A DNA stretch of 64,000 nt from Myxococcus xanthus (GCF_900106535.1 NZ_FNOH01000004.1:248001-312000), one strand, 5' to 3'. Numbered from the stretch's first letter, positions 1 through 9,678 are shown. A program made the numbers and translations. Notes: generated by a model not told the origin, from the letters alone.

Positions 1-2814
1 AACGACGATGCTGCCTGGAGCTTCCGGCGTCTCGGACAGGGGGAACTTGCGGTTCGCGCCAAAGGTGCTGTCGGACAGCTTCTCCAACGAGCTGGCCCAG
101 TTCGGCGTGCAGATGCTTTCCACCACGCCGCCCGTGGCCTCCGCCAGTTGGATGTAGCGGGTGCCCGAGCTGCTGGACGTGGGGCACCTGGCCAGGTCCG
201 ACGGCCCGACGATGGCATTGACGCTCAGCTTCGAGCGGTCATTGCCCTTCAGCGCCAGCAGGTACGTCTCGTAGAAGGACACCGGCTGCGCGCTGAAGTC
301 TTCCTCGTCCGACACGAAGATGATGGCCAGGCGGGCATCCTCGCGCAGGAAGCCTGCGTTGCCGTCGTTGGGCTGCGCGGTGCGCGGGTCATCCTCGTTA
401 TAGAGCAGCGGGTCCGCCAACGCGCGGTAGGCGGCCTCCAGTCCCTGCTCGTTCCAATGGCAGACACCCACGCGGGTGTTGCTGGCGAAGACGCCCGCGG
501 CATCCGGCGTCGCCGGGGTGATGATGCGCGGCCGGGAGCCGTCCACTGGGAACAGGCGGCCATTGTCTCCGCCCTGCGAGCCGCCCGGGCACTCGGACCA
601 GCCGCCCGGAGACGGGTCCAAGCCCGTGGTGGTGACGCCGATGCGGTAGTCCACCGCGGCGCCGTCCGCCGCGCTCAGGAAGGCCGCGAAGTTCTGCCCC
701 AGGTTCTGCTGCTCCTCCATCATCGACCCCGAGTTGTCGACCACGAAGAGCACGTCCACCTTCGCCTGTGACTCCTGGAAGAAGCGGTCCGTCTGCTCCG
801 CCTGCGTCACGCCCCATCCCACCATGCCCACCGTGTAGACGGAGCCATCCGCCAGGGTGAAACGCAACGCCGCCGTGTCAGCGCCGTCATCCACCGGGGC
901 ATAGGTCGCCGTCAGCGCGCGCGCGCTCTGGCTCGCCAGCGTCCACGGGGCGTTGCCGCCACCATCCACGGTGAACTCGCCCGCCCCTGCGTCGATCGCC
1001 ACCTGGCTCACCTGGATGGGCCCGACACACGAGTTCACGGCCACCAACTCCCGTGTGCGCGGGCCGCACGCCAGCTTGGTAACGCCGAAGTCCACCGTGG
1101 TGGGCTGCACCGCGAAGCATCCCACGACGCCCTCGCCCTGCAGCTCCACCAGCGGGTGCCCTTGCGTGGGGCTGTTCACCCAGGCCTCGGCCAGCCCCGA
1201 GAAGCCGCCTTCCTCGGAGGGCCTGAAGCGGACCACCAGCGTCGCCTTCGCGCCCGGCTCCAGCACGCCGTTGCGCACGGGAGACGCGGAGAACACCCTG
1301 TCCGAACCCTGGACGAGCTGCATCGACGCCAGGTAGCACGCCTCCGTGCCCGAGTTCCGCAGCGTCACCCCCAGCGCCACCTCCGCGCCCACCGGCACCT
1401 TGCCGAAGTCCAGTTGCTGGGGCAGCACGTACTGGCACGGCGCGAACACCCGGCTGCGCCCCTCCAGCGCCACCGCCTCCGTGGCCGCGGAGCCGCTGTC
1501 ACGCACCGTGACGGAGAGCTGTCCCTTGCTGGCGTCCGTGCTCCCCGCCTTGGGCCGGAAGGTGACGCTCACCCGGGCATTCTGCCCCGCGGGCACCATC
1601 ACGCTGGCGGGCGCCTGGGCCAGGGTGAAGTAGCCGCCCTGGTGCGTGTCGAGTTGGAGGTCGGTGACGCTCACGTCCGCACGGCAACGGTTGTAGACGG
1701 TGACGTCGCGCGTCGCCGTCATGCCCTCCGCCACCGTTCCGAAAGCCAGCCGCCGGGGCAGCACCGTCACGCACGAGCCGCCACCTTCACCCGCCAGCGA
1801 CACCTTGGGGCCCGGCGCGCTGGAGCCCTGCTCGCGCACGCCAATCTCCACCCGCCCGTCACGCACCTTGCCCACCGCCGCCGGCGTGAAGGCGACGCGC
1901 AGCTCCACCGCCGCGCCCGGTGCCAACTGCCCGTTGGCCACCACCGGCTCACTGGCGATGCGGAAGACGCCCTCCGAGCTGTCCACCAACTGCGAGCCCG
2001 AGAAGCTCAGCGGCTGCGTGCCCTGGTTGCGCACGGTGATGACCTGCTCCGCCGTGGCCCCCAGCGCCACGCGCCCGAAGTCCACGCGCAGCGGCGTCAC
2101 CTCCAGCCTGGACGCCACGCCCGTGCCCGTCAGCGGCACCATCACCGGCGCGCACCCGTCACACACCACCACGTGCAGCGCCGCCTCGGCCGCGCCCAGC
2201 CGGCGCGGGGCGTAGGCCACAGGCACCACCAACGCCTCGCCCGGAGCCAGCGAGGAGGGCAGGCCCTGCCCGGCGGTGAACTGGTCGGCGTCCGCGCCCT
2301 GCACCGACAGCGTCAGCGAACTGTCCACGTCCGATGGGTTGCGCACCGTCACCTCGCGCATCTCCACCAGGCCCATGGCCACGTTGCCGAAATCGAGCGC
2401 CTCCGAGGACACCTCGATGAAGGCCTTCACGCCGCGCCCGGACACCGGCACGCGCCCACCGACCTCGGCGTCGGTAATGATTTCCACCACGCCCTGAATC
2501 TCGCCCTCTACCTGCGGCAGGAAGTGGATTTCGATGTCCTGCTCGCCACCCGCGGACAGGATGAAGGGTTCGAAGGGAGGAATGTTGACGTTGGGCACGC
2601 TGGAGACGGCGCCTTCCACGCGATAGGAAGCCCGGCCCGCATTGGCGATTCGCAGCTTGAACGTCTTGGTATGCCCCAGCGCCGCGGGACCGAAGTCCAC
2701 AGTCTCAGGCCGGACGACGAAGGCGCTCTTTGCCCTCTGAGAGGCGGGCCGTTCACACGCCCCTCCCGCCACCATCACCGCCACCAATGCCACCAGCCCA
2801 AACGCCCTGCGCAT
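1..2814 (-). CDS. Surface lipoprotein with choice-of-anchor D-type repeats and VWA domain (3' end outside window)
   Basis: The frame is open from an ATG at 2814 to the window edge, so about 938 N-terminal residues are visible and the C-terminus is missing. A ribosome site (GGGGAGGA) precedes the ATG. The signal peptide ends at a lipobox-like GGAC with Cys20, so export and lipidation are likely. Residues about 35-640 hold six repeats of roughly 100 residues, each opening with a VDFG/LDFG-like motif, as in choice-of-anchor D (ASH/HYDIN-like) beta-sandwich modules. A von Willebrand A domain begins near residue 690 with an intact MIDAS motif (DNSGS). Such proteins are cell-surface or matrix components. 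The exact ligand is unknown. No long competing frame explains the region. Confidence 0.85.
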   Translation of the reverse strand, partial: MRRAFGLVALVAVMVAGGACERPASQRAKSAFVVRPETVDFGPAALGHTKTFKLRIANAGRASYRVEGAVSSVPNVNIPPFEPFILSAGGEQDIEIHFLPQVEGEIQGVVEIITDAEVGGRVPVSGRGVKAFIEVSSEALDFGNVAMGLVEMREVTVRNPSDVDSSLTLSVQGADADQFTAGQGLPSSLAPGEALVVPVAYAPRRLGAAEAALHVVVCDGCAPVMVPLTGTGVASRLEVTPLRVDFGRVALGATAEQVITVRNQGTQPLSFSGSQLVDSSEGVFRIASEPVVANGQLAPGAAVELRVAFTPAAVGKVRDGRVEIGVREQGSSAPGPKVSLAGEGGGSCVTVLPRRLAFGTVAEGMTATRDVTVYNRCRADVSVTDLQLDTHQGGYFTLAQAPASVMVPAGQNARVSVTFRPKAGSTDASKGQLSVTVRDSGSAATEAVALEGRSRVFAPCQYVLPQQLDFGKVPVGAEVALGVTLRNSGTEACYLASMQLVQGSDRVFSASPVRNGVLEPGAKATLVVRFRPSEEGGFSGLAEAWVNSPTQGHPLVELQGEGVVGCFAVQPTTVDFGVTKLACGPRTRELVAVNSCVGPIQVSQVAIDAGAGEFTVDGGGNAPWTLASQSARALTATYAPVDDGADTAALRFTLADGSVYTVGMVGWGVTQAEQTDRFFQESQAKVDVLFVVDNSGSMMEEQQNLGQNFAAFLSAADGAAVDYRIGVTTTGLDPSPGGWSECPGGSQGGDNGRLFPVDGSRPRIITPATPDAAGVFASNTRVGVCHWNEQGLEAAYRALADPLLYNEDDPRTAQPNDGNAGFLREDARLAIIFVSDEEDFSAQPVSFYETYLLALKGNDRSKLSVNAIVGPSDLARCPTSSSSGTRYIQLAEATGGVVESICTPNWASSLEKLSDSTFGANRKFPLSETPEAPGSIVV

Positions 2815-2992
2815 AACGTCCTCCCCGCCCCACCGGGAGACGCCAGGGACACACCCTGGTTCACCTCACGGCTCAGCGTGGGGCCCTTTGCAACCCCGGT
2901 GCCCGGTCCGCCCACAGAGAGGCGAGGGGCGCTCCCACGCGGCACACCCCAGGCCTCGCAGGGAAACGCCAGAGCCCACCCGGGAAATGCAG

Positions 2993-3029
2993 GTGTCCTT
3001 CCGCAGGACACTCCTGAAATTCCTTCAGG
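2993..3029. repeat. Two adjacent inverted repeats
   Basis: GTGTCCT (2993-2999) pairs perfectly with AGGACAC (3005-3011) across a 5-base loop. One base further on, CCTGAA (3013-3018) pairs with TTCAGG (3024-3029). They could be paired operators or an RNA structure in one of the divergent leaders. There is no T-run to suggest a terminator. Confidence 0.45.
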
Positions 3030-3234
3030 AACTCCAGATGCCACACAGGCGAATCCTCCGTCCGGGCGGGGCAGGCAGCCAGGCGGCGCGACTTCGCCCA
3101 CTCTGCGTGGACTAGAAGAGGCTCGTGGATTTCAGGGACGCCTCCCCGCCTGGAGGGTCGCCAGATGTGGGATGCGGGGCGCAACCCAGGACGTTCCCCT
3201 GCATCCGGAACGGTTCCGACGTGTTTCCCCCTAC

Positions 3235-3251
3235 CGGAACACCTATTCAGT
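3235..3251 (+). promoter_or_regulatory. LexA (SOS) box-like sequence upstream of uvrA
   Basis: The sequence CGGAACACCTATTCAGT matches 14 of 17 positions of the Myxococcus LexA-box consensus as I recall it (CTRHAMRYBYGTTCAGS). It ends 16 bases before the uvrA ATG. uvrA is SOS-induced in many bacteria, so the position makes sense. The two mismatches in the conserved GTTCAGS half weaken the call. Confidence 0.4.
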
Positions 3252-3267
3252 GGTAGATCGCCCGCCC

Positions 3268-6168
3268 ATGTCCGAGCCCGACGTCATTTCCCTCAGAGGC
3301 GCCAAGGAGCACAACCTCAAGAACGTCTCCTTGGACATTCCCAAGAAAAAGCTCGTCGTCTTCACTGGCGTGTCGGGTTCGGGCAAGAGCTCACTCGCCT
3401 TCGACACCCTCTACGCGGAAGGCCAGCGCCGCTACGTGGAGAGCCTCTCTGCATATGCCCGGCAGTTCCTGGGACAGATGGAGAAGCCGAAGTACGACAC
3501 CATTCGCGGCCTGTCGCCCACCATCTCCATCGAGCAGAAGGCGGCCAGCAACAACCCCCGCTCCACCGTGGGCACCGTCACGGAAGTGCACGACTACCTG
3601 CGGGTGCTTTATGCCTCCATCGGGGTGCAGCATTGCCCCAACTGTGGCGTGAAGGTGGGCAAGCAGAGCGCGCAGCAGATTGTCGATGAAATCCTCAAGG
3701 CCCCCGCGGGCACCAAGCTCCAGGTGCTGGCGCCGCTGGTGACGAACCGCAAGGGCGAGCACAAGGACCTGCTCGCCGAGGCCCAGAAGCGCGGCTTCTC
3801 CCGTGCTCGCATCGACGGCGCGCTCAAGAGCCTGGAGGAGCGCATCGAGTTGGATAAGAAGTCCAAGCACGACATCGCGCTCGTCATCGACCGCGTGGTG
3901 CTCAAGCCGGACGTGAAGACGCGCCTCACCGACTCCGTGGAGACGGCGCTGCGTGAGGGCAAGGGCACGCTCATCATCACCGACGAGAAGGGCACGCTTG
4001 CCTCCGACCGGGTGATGTCCGAGCTCAATGCCTGCTCCAAGTGTGGCCTGTCCTTCGGTGATTTGACGCCCGCGTCCTTCTCCTTCAACAACCCCCTGGG
4101 CATGTGCACGGACTGCAACGGTCTGGGCACCAAGCCGGAGATGGACCCGGACCTCATCGTCCCGGACACGTCACGCAGCATCCGCGATGGCGCCATCGAG
4201 CCGTGGGCCGGCAGCATGAACCGCGGTGAGGGCTGGACGGCCGACTTCGTGGAGAGCCTGGCCAAGGCCTTCAAGATTGATCTGGACGTGCCCTACGCGA
4301 AGCTGACCAAGCGCGAGAAGGACACGCTGATGTACGGCGCCAGTGGCAAGTCCTTCACCGTCGCGTGGGGCGAGGGCGGCAAGTACAAGATGGAATGGGA
4401 GGGTCTGGTCGAGCGCATGATGCGCAACTTCAAGACGACCACCTCCGAGGCGCGCCGCACCGAGCTCCAGAAGTACTTCAGCGACAAGCCCTGCCCCTCG
4501 TGCAAGGGCGAGCGCCTGAAGCCAGAGAGCCGCGCGGTGAAGGTGCACGGGCGCAGCATCGTCGAGCTGAGCCGGCTGACCATCTCCGACTCGCTGGGCT
4601 TCCTGGGCGACATGGCCCTGTCCGCGCACGAGCGGAAGATCGCCACCGAGCTGCTGAAGGAGATTCGCAGCCGCTTGTCCTTCCTGGTGGACGTGGGCCT
4701 GGGCTACCTGATGCTGGACCGGACCGCGTCCACGCTGTCGGGCGGTGAGAGCCAGCGCATCCGGCTGGCGTCGCAGATGGGCAGTGAGCTGACGGGCGTC
4801 ATCTACATCCTGGATGAGCCCTCCATCGGCCTGCACCAGCGCGACAACGGCAAGCTGCTGCTGACGCTCAAGCGCCTGCGGGACCTGGGCAACTCCGTCA
4901 TCGTCGTGGAGCACGACGAGGAGACGATGGAGGAGGCGGACTGGCTGGTGGACTTCGGTCCGGGGGCGGGCGAGCTGGGCGGCCAGGTGGTGGCCCAGGG
5001 CACGCCGGAGCAGGTCATGGCGAACGAGGCCAGCTCCACCGGCGCGTACCTCTCCGGGCGGCAGGAAATCGAGATTCCACAGGAGCGCCGCAAGCCGGAC
5101 CCGAAGCGCAAGCTGGTCATCCAGGGGGCGCAGGAGAACAACCTGAAGAACGTGGACGCGGAGATTCCGCTGGGCGTCTTCAGCGCGATTACCGGCGTGT
5201 CCGGCGCGGGCAAGTCTACGCTCATCAACGAGATTCTCTTCCCGGCCCTGGCGCGGCACCTCTACGAGAGCCGTGAATCCCCGGGCAAGCACAAGGCCGT
5301 GCTGGGCATGGAGCACCTGGACAAGGTCATCGACATCGACCAGCGCCCCATCGGCCGCACGCCGCGCAGCAACCCGGCCACGTACACCAAGCTCTTCGAC
5401 AACATCCGCGAGGTGTTCGCGATGACGCCCGAGGCGCGCGCGTTCGGCTACGGGCCGGGCCGCTTCAGCTTCAACATCAAGGGCGGCCGCTGCGAGGCGT
5501 GTGAAGGCGACGGCGTGAAGCTGGTGGAGATGCACTTCCTGGCGGACGTCTACGTGCCCTGCGAGGTCTGCGCCGGCAAGCGCTTCAATGAGGCCACCCT
5601 GCGCGTGCGCTACAAGGGGAAGAACATCGCCGAGGTGCTCGACATGAGCGTGCGCGAGGCGATGGAGCACTTCGGAGCGCACCGCGACATCATGCGGGTG
5701 CTGCAGACGCTCCATGACGTCGGCCTGGGCTACATCCGCCTGGGACAGCCCTCCCCCACCCTGTCCGGCGGCGAGGCCCAGCGCATCAAGCTGGCCCGCG
5801 AGCTGGCGCGCGTGGCCACCGGGCGCACCCTCTACATCCTCGACGAGCCCACCACCGGCCTGCACTTCGAGGACATCCGCAAGCTGCTGTCCGTGCTCAA
5901 CCGGCTGGTCGAGGCGGGCAACAGCGTGCTCGTCATCGAGCACAACCTGGACGTCATCAAGAGCGCGGATTGGCTCATCGACCTGGGCCCCGAGGGCGGC
6001 GCGGGCGGCGGCAGGATTCTGGCCGCTGGCACGCCCGAGCAGGTCGCCGAGGTCGAAGGCAGCCACACCGGCCGCTACCTGGGCCACGTGCTGACCAAGG
6101 CCCGCAGGGCCCGCGTGGGCGTGCGCGTGGACGACCCGGTGCCCGTGAAGAAGGGCGCGCGGGGCTGA
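3268..6168 (+). CDS. uvrA: Excinuclease ABC subunit UvrA
   Basis: UvrA is the damage-recognition ATPase of nucleotide excision repair; it loads UvrB on lesions in the cytoplasm. The 966-residue product has the standard two-ABC layout: Walker A GVSGSGKSS near residue 34 and GVSGAGKST near 641, with signatures LSGGESQRI near 489 and LSGGEAQRI near 831. Cys pairs of the zinc modules are present (CSKCG with CTDC, CPSC, CEAC with CEVC). The frame is open far upstream, but family similarity starts at the ATG at 3268, and upstream translation is Arg/His-rich shadow. No clear Shine-Dalgarno precedes the ATG. Length is slightly above the usual 940 because of a basic C-terminal tail. Confidence 0.97.
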   Translation: MSEPDVISLRGAKEHNLKNVSLDIPKKKLVVFTGVSGSGKSSLAFDTLYAEGQRRYVESLSAYARQFLGQMEKPKYDTIRGLSPTISIEQKAASNNPRSTVGTVTEVHDYLRVLYASIGVQHCPNCGVKVGKQSAQQIVDEILKAPAGTKLQVLAPLVTNRKGEHKDLLAEAQKRGFSRARIDGALKSLEERIELDKKSKHDIALVIDRVVLKPDVKTRLTDSVETALREGKGTLIITDEKGTLASDRVMSELNACSKCGLSFGDLTPASFSFNNPLGMCTDCNGLGTKPEMDPDLIVPDTSRSIRDGAIEPWAGSMNRGEGWTADFVESLAKAFKIDLDVPYAKLTKREKDTLMYGASGKSFTVAWGEGGKYKMEWEGLVERMMRNFKTTTSEARRTELQKYFSDKPCPSCKGERLKPESRAVKVHGRSIVELSRLTISDSLGFLGDMALSAHERKIATELLKEIRSRLSFLVDVGLGYLMLDRTASTLSGGESQRIRLASQMGSELTGVIYILDEPSIGLHQRDNGKLLLTLKRLRDLGNSVIVVEHDEETMEEADWLVDFGPGAGELGGQVVAQGTPEQVMANEASSTGAYLSGRQEIEIPQERRKPDPKRKLVIQGAQENNLKNVDAEIPLGVFSAITGVSGAGKSTLINEILFPALARHLYESRESPGKHKAVLGMEHLDKVIDIDQRPIGRTPRSNPATYTKLFDNIREVFAMTPEARAFGYGPGRFSFNIKGGRCEACEGDGVKLVEMHFLADVYVPCEVCAGKRFNEATLRVRYKGKNIAEVLDMSVREAMEHFGAHRDIMRVLQTLHDVGLGYIRLGQPSPTLSGGEAQRIKLARELARVATGRTLYILDEPTTGLHFEDIRKLLSVLNRLVEAGNSVLVIEHNLDVIKSADWLIDLGPEGGAGGGRILAAGTPEQVAEVEGSHTGRYLGHVLTKARRARVGVRVDDPVPVKKGARG

Positions 6169-6522
6169 CGACGCACCGCGCAATGCCTCCTGGGAAAATG
6201 GAGCGGGGGGACGGGGGTGCCTTCATTCACCCCCATCCCCTCGCACCACCTTGGAGGAAAGACATCATGGGAAATGATAGGGATATTCCAATGCCTGTCA
6301 AACCCAGCCAGGCAACTTGAATTGTATCAACAAACACACACGCCCACCGGAATGACGCAGGCAGTCGGGCGGGAGATTTCCGGTGTGGGTGCGGCCAGGA
6401 AAGCGCCGGGTGGCGCGGCGGGCCCCTTTCGTTCGGTGGAGTCCCGGCGGCCCGTTGGGTAGGGTGCGGCTTCTCGGAATCTAGGAGCCCCCACCTTTCG
6501 TCACGAGGGAGCACCCCGTCGC
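6169..6522. other. Intergenic region between uvrA and POT transporter
   Basis: This 354-base gap holds no gene. A relatively AT-rich patch at about 6265-6350 is the likeliest place for a promoter of the transporter, but I see no convincing -35/-10 pair. Confidence 0.4.
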
Positions 6523-7977
6523 ATGGCCCAGGCACCCGCCGCGCAGAGCAACAAGTTCCCGCCGCAAATCCCCTTCATCATCGGTAACGAGGCGTGTGAG
6601 CGCTTCAGCTTCTACGGGATGCGGAACATCCTCACGGTGTTCCTCATCGACTACCTGCTGCGCACGCAGATACCGGACAACGCGCTGCGGGAGGCCGAAG
6701 CGAAGAGCTTGATGCACACGTTCATGGCGGGCGTGTACTTCTTCCCGCTCATCGGCGGCTACCTGGCGGACCGGTTCTTCGGGAAGTACCGCATCATCCT
6801 GGGGCTGAGCCTGGTGTACTGCCTGGGCCACGCGTGCCTCGCCATCTTCGAGAACAACGTCACGGGGTTCTTCACGGGCCTGGCGCTCATCGCCATTGGC
6901 AGTGGCGGAATCAAGCCCTGCGTGGCGGCCATGGTGGGGGACCAGTTCAATGAGTCCAACAGCCACCTGGTGAAGAAGGTCTTCGCCATCTTCTACTGGA
7001 CCATCAACTTCGGCTCGTTCTTCGCGTCGTTGTTCATCCCCCTGCTGCTCAAGCACTTCGGGCCGTCGGTGGCCTTCGGCATCCCCGGGGTGCTGATGTT
7101 CATCGCGACGTTCATCTTCTGGGCGGGCCGTCACAAGTACGTCCGGGTGCCGGCCACGGGCGCCAACCCGCACAGCTTCTTCAAGGTGGTGGCCAGCGCA
7201 CTGCGCAACCGCGGCCAGGGCGGCGGCTGGCTGGACGGCGCGAAGCGGGAGCACCCCGAGGAGGCCGTGGACGGCGTGAAGGCGGTGTTCCGGGTGAGCG
7301 CGCTGCTGCTCCCCTTCGTGCCCTTCTTCTGGATGCTCTTCGACCAGAAGGCGTCCACGTGGGTGGTGCAGGCCCGGTCCATGGACCCGCAGGTGGGGCC
7401 GTTCACCTTCCAGGCCAGCCAGATGCAGTTCATCAACCCGCTGCTGGTGATGATTCTCATCCCCTTCCTGACGGCCGTCGTCTACCCAGCCTTCCAGCGC
7501 TTCGGCTGGGAGCTGACGCCGCTGCGGCGCATGCCCCTGGGCCTGGTGGTGGGCGCGCTGTCGTTCATCATCGCCGGCATCTTCCAGGTCACGATGGAAG
7601 GCGGCACGACGCTGAACATCGCGTGGCAGATTCTGCCGTACATCGTGCTGACGCTGGGCGAAATCCTGATGTCCACCACGGGCCTGGAGTTCGCGTACAC
7701 GCAGGCCCCGCGTGAGATGAAGGGCACCATCCAGAGCGTGTGGCTGGTGACGAACACGCTGGCCAACGCGGCGGTGGCCATCACCGCGAAGCTCAACGTC
7801 TTCACGGGCTCCGGGCAGTTCTTCTTCTACGCCGGCTTCGCCCTGGTGGCCGCAGTGGGAATGGCCCTGGTGGCCCGCCGCTACGTGGTGCGTGACTACT
7901 ACCAGACGTCCGCGCCCATCCCCACCGAGGAGCGCTCCGCTGCCGGCGTGACGCCCGGCTCGGCGAAGTCCGCGTAG
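6523..7977 (+). CDS. POT/PTR2 family proton-coupled oligopeptide transporter
   Basis: The 484-residue product is an inner-membrane MFS protein of the POT family, which imports di- and tripeptides with protons. The family signature ExxERFxYYG appears near the N-terminus as NEACERFSFYGM. It is followed by the GGYLADRFFGKYR loop typical of MFS helices 2-3 and about a dozen hydrophobic segments. A long cytoplasmic loop lies near residues 205-255. The start follows GGGAG at a rather long distance of about 12 bases. A second family member lies convergently downstream. Peptide uptake fits a predatory, proteolytic lifestyle, but the substrate is inferred from family only. Confidence 0.93.
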   Translation: MAQAPAAQSNKFPPQIPFIIGNEACERFSFYGMRNILTVFLIDYLLRTQIPDNALREAEAKSLMHTFMAGVYFFPLIGGYLADRFFGKYRIILGLSLVYCLGHACLAIFENNVTGFFTGLALIAIGSGGIKPCVAAMVGDQFNESNSHLVKKVFAIFYWTINFGSFFASLFIPLLLKHFGPSVAFGIPGVLMFIATFIFWAGRHKYVRVPATGANPHSFFKVVASALRNRGQGGGWLDGAKREHPEEAVDGVKAVFRVSALLLPFVPFFWMLFDQKASTWVVQARSMDPQVGPFTFQASQMQFINPLLVMILIPFLTAVVYPAFQRFGWELTPLRRMPLGLVVGALSFIIAGIFQVTMEGGTTLNIAWQILPYIVLTLGEILMSTTGLEFAYTQAPREMKGTIQSVWLVTNTLANAAVAITAKLNVFTGSGQFFFYAGFALVAAVGMALVARRYVVRDYYQTSAPIPTEERSAAGVTPGSAKSA

Positions 7978-8000
7978 CCAGGCGGTCAGCCCGCGCAGTG

Positions 8001-8033
8001 AACGCCGGTGCACCTGTAAGGTGTGCCGGCGTT
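8001..8033 (+). terminator. Hairpin downstream of first POT gene
   Basis: AACGCCGGTGCACCT pairs with AGGTGTGCCGGCGTT over 15 positions (two G-U) with a 3-base loop. It lies 24 bases past the stop and is followed by the short T-rich stretch TGTGTTT. This is likely the intrinsic terminator of the rightward transporter gene. Confidence 0.7.
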
Positions 8034-8071
8034 TGTGTTTCAGGCGTGGCGCCAGCAGTCCGCGAACAGAA

Positions 8072-8101
8072 ACGCCGGCGCCCCCATCGGGACGCCGGCG
8101 T
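8072..8101 (-). terminator. Hairpin downstream of second POT gene
   Basis: ACGCCGGCG pairs with CGCCGGCGT and the stem extends through CCC/GGG after one mismatch. It lies 31 bases beyond the stop of the leftward transporter gene. Its outer stem repeats that of the hairpin at 8001-8033. Confidence 0.6.
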
Positions 8102-8132
8102 CTGGACTTCAATCAGGGGAGTCCGCGACCGC

Positions 8133-9521
8133 TCAGGCCGCCGCCACCGAGCCGCCCTGCTGCGCGGAGGTGGGCGCGGCGGGCTTCACCTCGTCCGTGC
8201 CGTGCATCATCCGCTTGAGGATGGGCGACACGACGAGCAGCAGCACGCCGGCGATGCCCGTTCCCACGGAGATGTAGAGGAACACGCTGAACTCGCCCAG
8301 CTTCTCCGAGTAGCCACCGAAGACACCGGCCAGCTTGTTGGCCGCCGCGTTCGCGAGGAACCACACGCCCATCATCGCGGAAACGATGCGCGCCGGCGCC
8401 ACCTTGGTCACCATGGACAGGCCCACGGGCGACAGGCACAGCTCACCCATGGTGTGCAGCAGGTAGGCCATCACCACCCACCACGCCGCCGCCTTGCCCG
8501 TCGAGGCGCTCTCGCTGGAGGCGCCCAGCATGAAGAGGAAGCCGGCGGAGAGGAACAGCAGGCCCATGCTCATCTTCACCGGGATGCTCGGGTCCTTGCC
8601 GCGCGCGGCCAGCCAGCTCCACAGGCCGGCGAAAATCGGCGCCAGCGTGACGATGAAGATGGAGTTGAAGTTCTGGAACCAGGTCGTCGGCACTTCCCAA
8701 CCCAGGATGCCGCGGTCCACCTTCGCGTTCGTGTAGAGGTTCATCAAACCACCGGCCTGCTCGAACCCCGTCCAGAAGGCGACGACGAACAGCGCCATGA
8801 TGAAGATGACGAGGATGCGGTCGATTTCATCGCGGCCGAAGCCCGACTTCTCCGGGGTGCCCGGCTTCGCCTCGGCGGCGGCCACCATCCGCTCCGGCAC
8901 CAGGCCCACCTGCCCCAGCAGCTTGTTCTGCATCGACACGAAGGCGATCAGGCCCAGGAGCATGCCCACGCCGGCGGCGCCGAAGCCCCAGTGCCAGCCC
9001 ACGCGCTCACCCAGCGTGCCGCAGATGAAGTTGCCGAGCACCGCGCCCAGGTTGATGCCCATGTAGAAGATGGTGAAGGCGCTGTCGCGACGGCCGTCAC
9101 CGGGCGCGTACAGCCCGCCCACCATGGTGGAGATGTTCGGCTTGAAGAAGCCGTTGCCGATGATGAGGAAGCCCAGGCCCGCGTAGAACATCGTCACGCT
9201 GGGCAAGGCCAGGATGAGGTGGCCTATCATCATCAACACGCCACCGAGCACCACCGCCCGGCGCTGCCCCATGTAGCGGTCCGCGATGAAGCCGCCGGCG
9301 ATGGGCGTCAGGTACACCAGGCCCGTATAGGTGCCGTAGAGGCTGAGTGCGTCCGCGGTGGACCAGCCAAATCCTCCGTTGACCTTGCTCGTGAGGAAGA
9401 GCACGAGCAGGCCACGCATGCCGTAATACGACATGCGTTCCCACATCTCAGTGAAGAACAGGAGGTAGAGCCCTCGCGGGTGCCCCTTGCGGGCATCACC
9501 CGCGGCTACGGTGCCTTGCAT
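8133..9521 (-). CDS. POT/PTR2 family proton-coupled oligopeptide transporter
   Basis: This 462-residue inner-membrane protein has the POT signature FTEMWERMSYYGMRG near its N-terminus, followed by GGFIADRYMGQRR, and about 12-14 hydrophobic segments. Family role is proton-driven uptake of small peptides. The start is the ATG at 9521, which follows AAGGAAACGACC; the longer upstream frame is Arg/Pro-rich shadow. The C-terminal tail is Ala/Gly-rich. It is a paralogue of the transporter at 6523-7977, transcribed towards it. The two are clearly diverged, with different central loops, so they probably differ in substrate range. Confidence 0.93.
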   Translation of the reverse strand: MQGTVAAGDARKGHPRGLYLLFFTEMWERMSYYGMRGLLVLFLTSKVNGGFGWSTADALSLYGTYTGLVYLTPIAGGFIADRYMGQRRAVVLGGVLMMIGHLILALPSVTMFYAGLGFLIIGNGFFKPNISTMVGGLYAPGDGRRDSAFTIFYMGINLGAVLGNFICGTLGERVGWHWGFGAAGVGMLLGLIAFVSMQNKLLGQVGLVPERMVAAAEAKPGTPEKSGFGRDEIDRILVIFIMALFVVAFWTGFEQAGGLMNLYTNAKVDRGILGWEVPTTWFQNFNSIFIVTLAPIFAGLWSWLAARGKDPSIPVKMSMGLLFLSAGFLFMLGASSESASTGKAAAWWVVMAYLLHTMGELCLSPVGLSMVTKVAPARIVSAMMGVWFLANAAANKLAGVFGGYSEKLGEFSVFLYISVGTGIAGVLLLVVSPILKRMMHGTDEVKPAAPTSAQQGGSVAAA

Positions 9522-9678
9522 GCAGGTCGTTTCCTTGAAAAAGGAGGGTGCGACGAAAAAGGAGCGTGACTGTAGCAGACACGCGGGCCGTGCCCAGGAG
9601 GACACCTGAGCGGGTAGGGAATTCCCCTTCTCCGCCGCCCGGACGCCGTGGGCTCGGGCGGGGCCTTTGCGTGCTGCG

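Larger units (their letters stand above)
2815..3267. other. Divergent intergenic region between VWA lipoprotein gene and uvrA
   Basis: This 453-base gap separates divergent genes and should hold both promoters. It contains two adjacent inverted repeats (2993-3029) and a LexA-box-like sequence (3235-3251). The open frame running through it ahead of uvrA shows no protein-family signal and is treated as non-coding. Confidence 0.6.

Noticed and set aside
1156..3267. Long plus-strand open frame running into uvrA
   Set aside because: It is antisense to the lipoprotein gene, is His/Arg-rich and has no family signal. UvrA homology begins at 3268.
4171..6183. 670-codon minus-strand frame opposite uvrA
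   Set aside because: It is an antisense shadow of a conserved gene, with His/Gln/Ala-rich composition typical of high-GC reverse frames.
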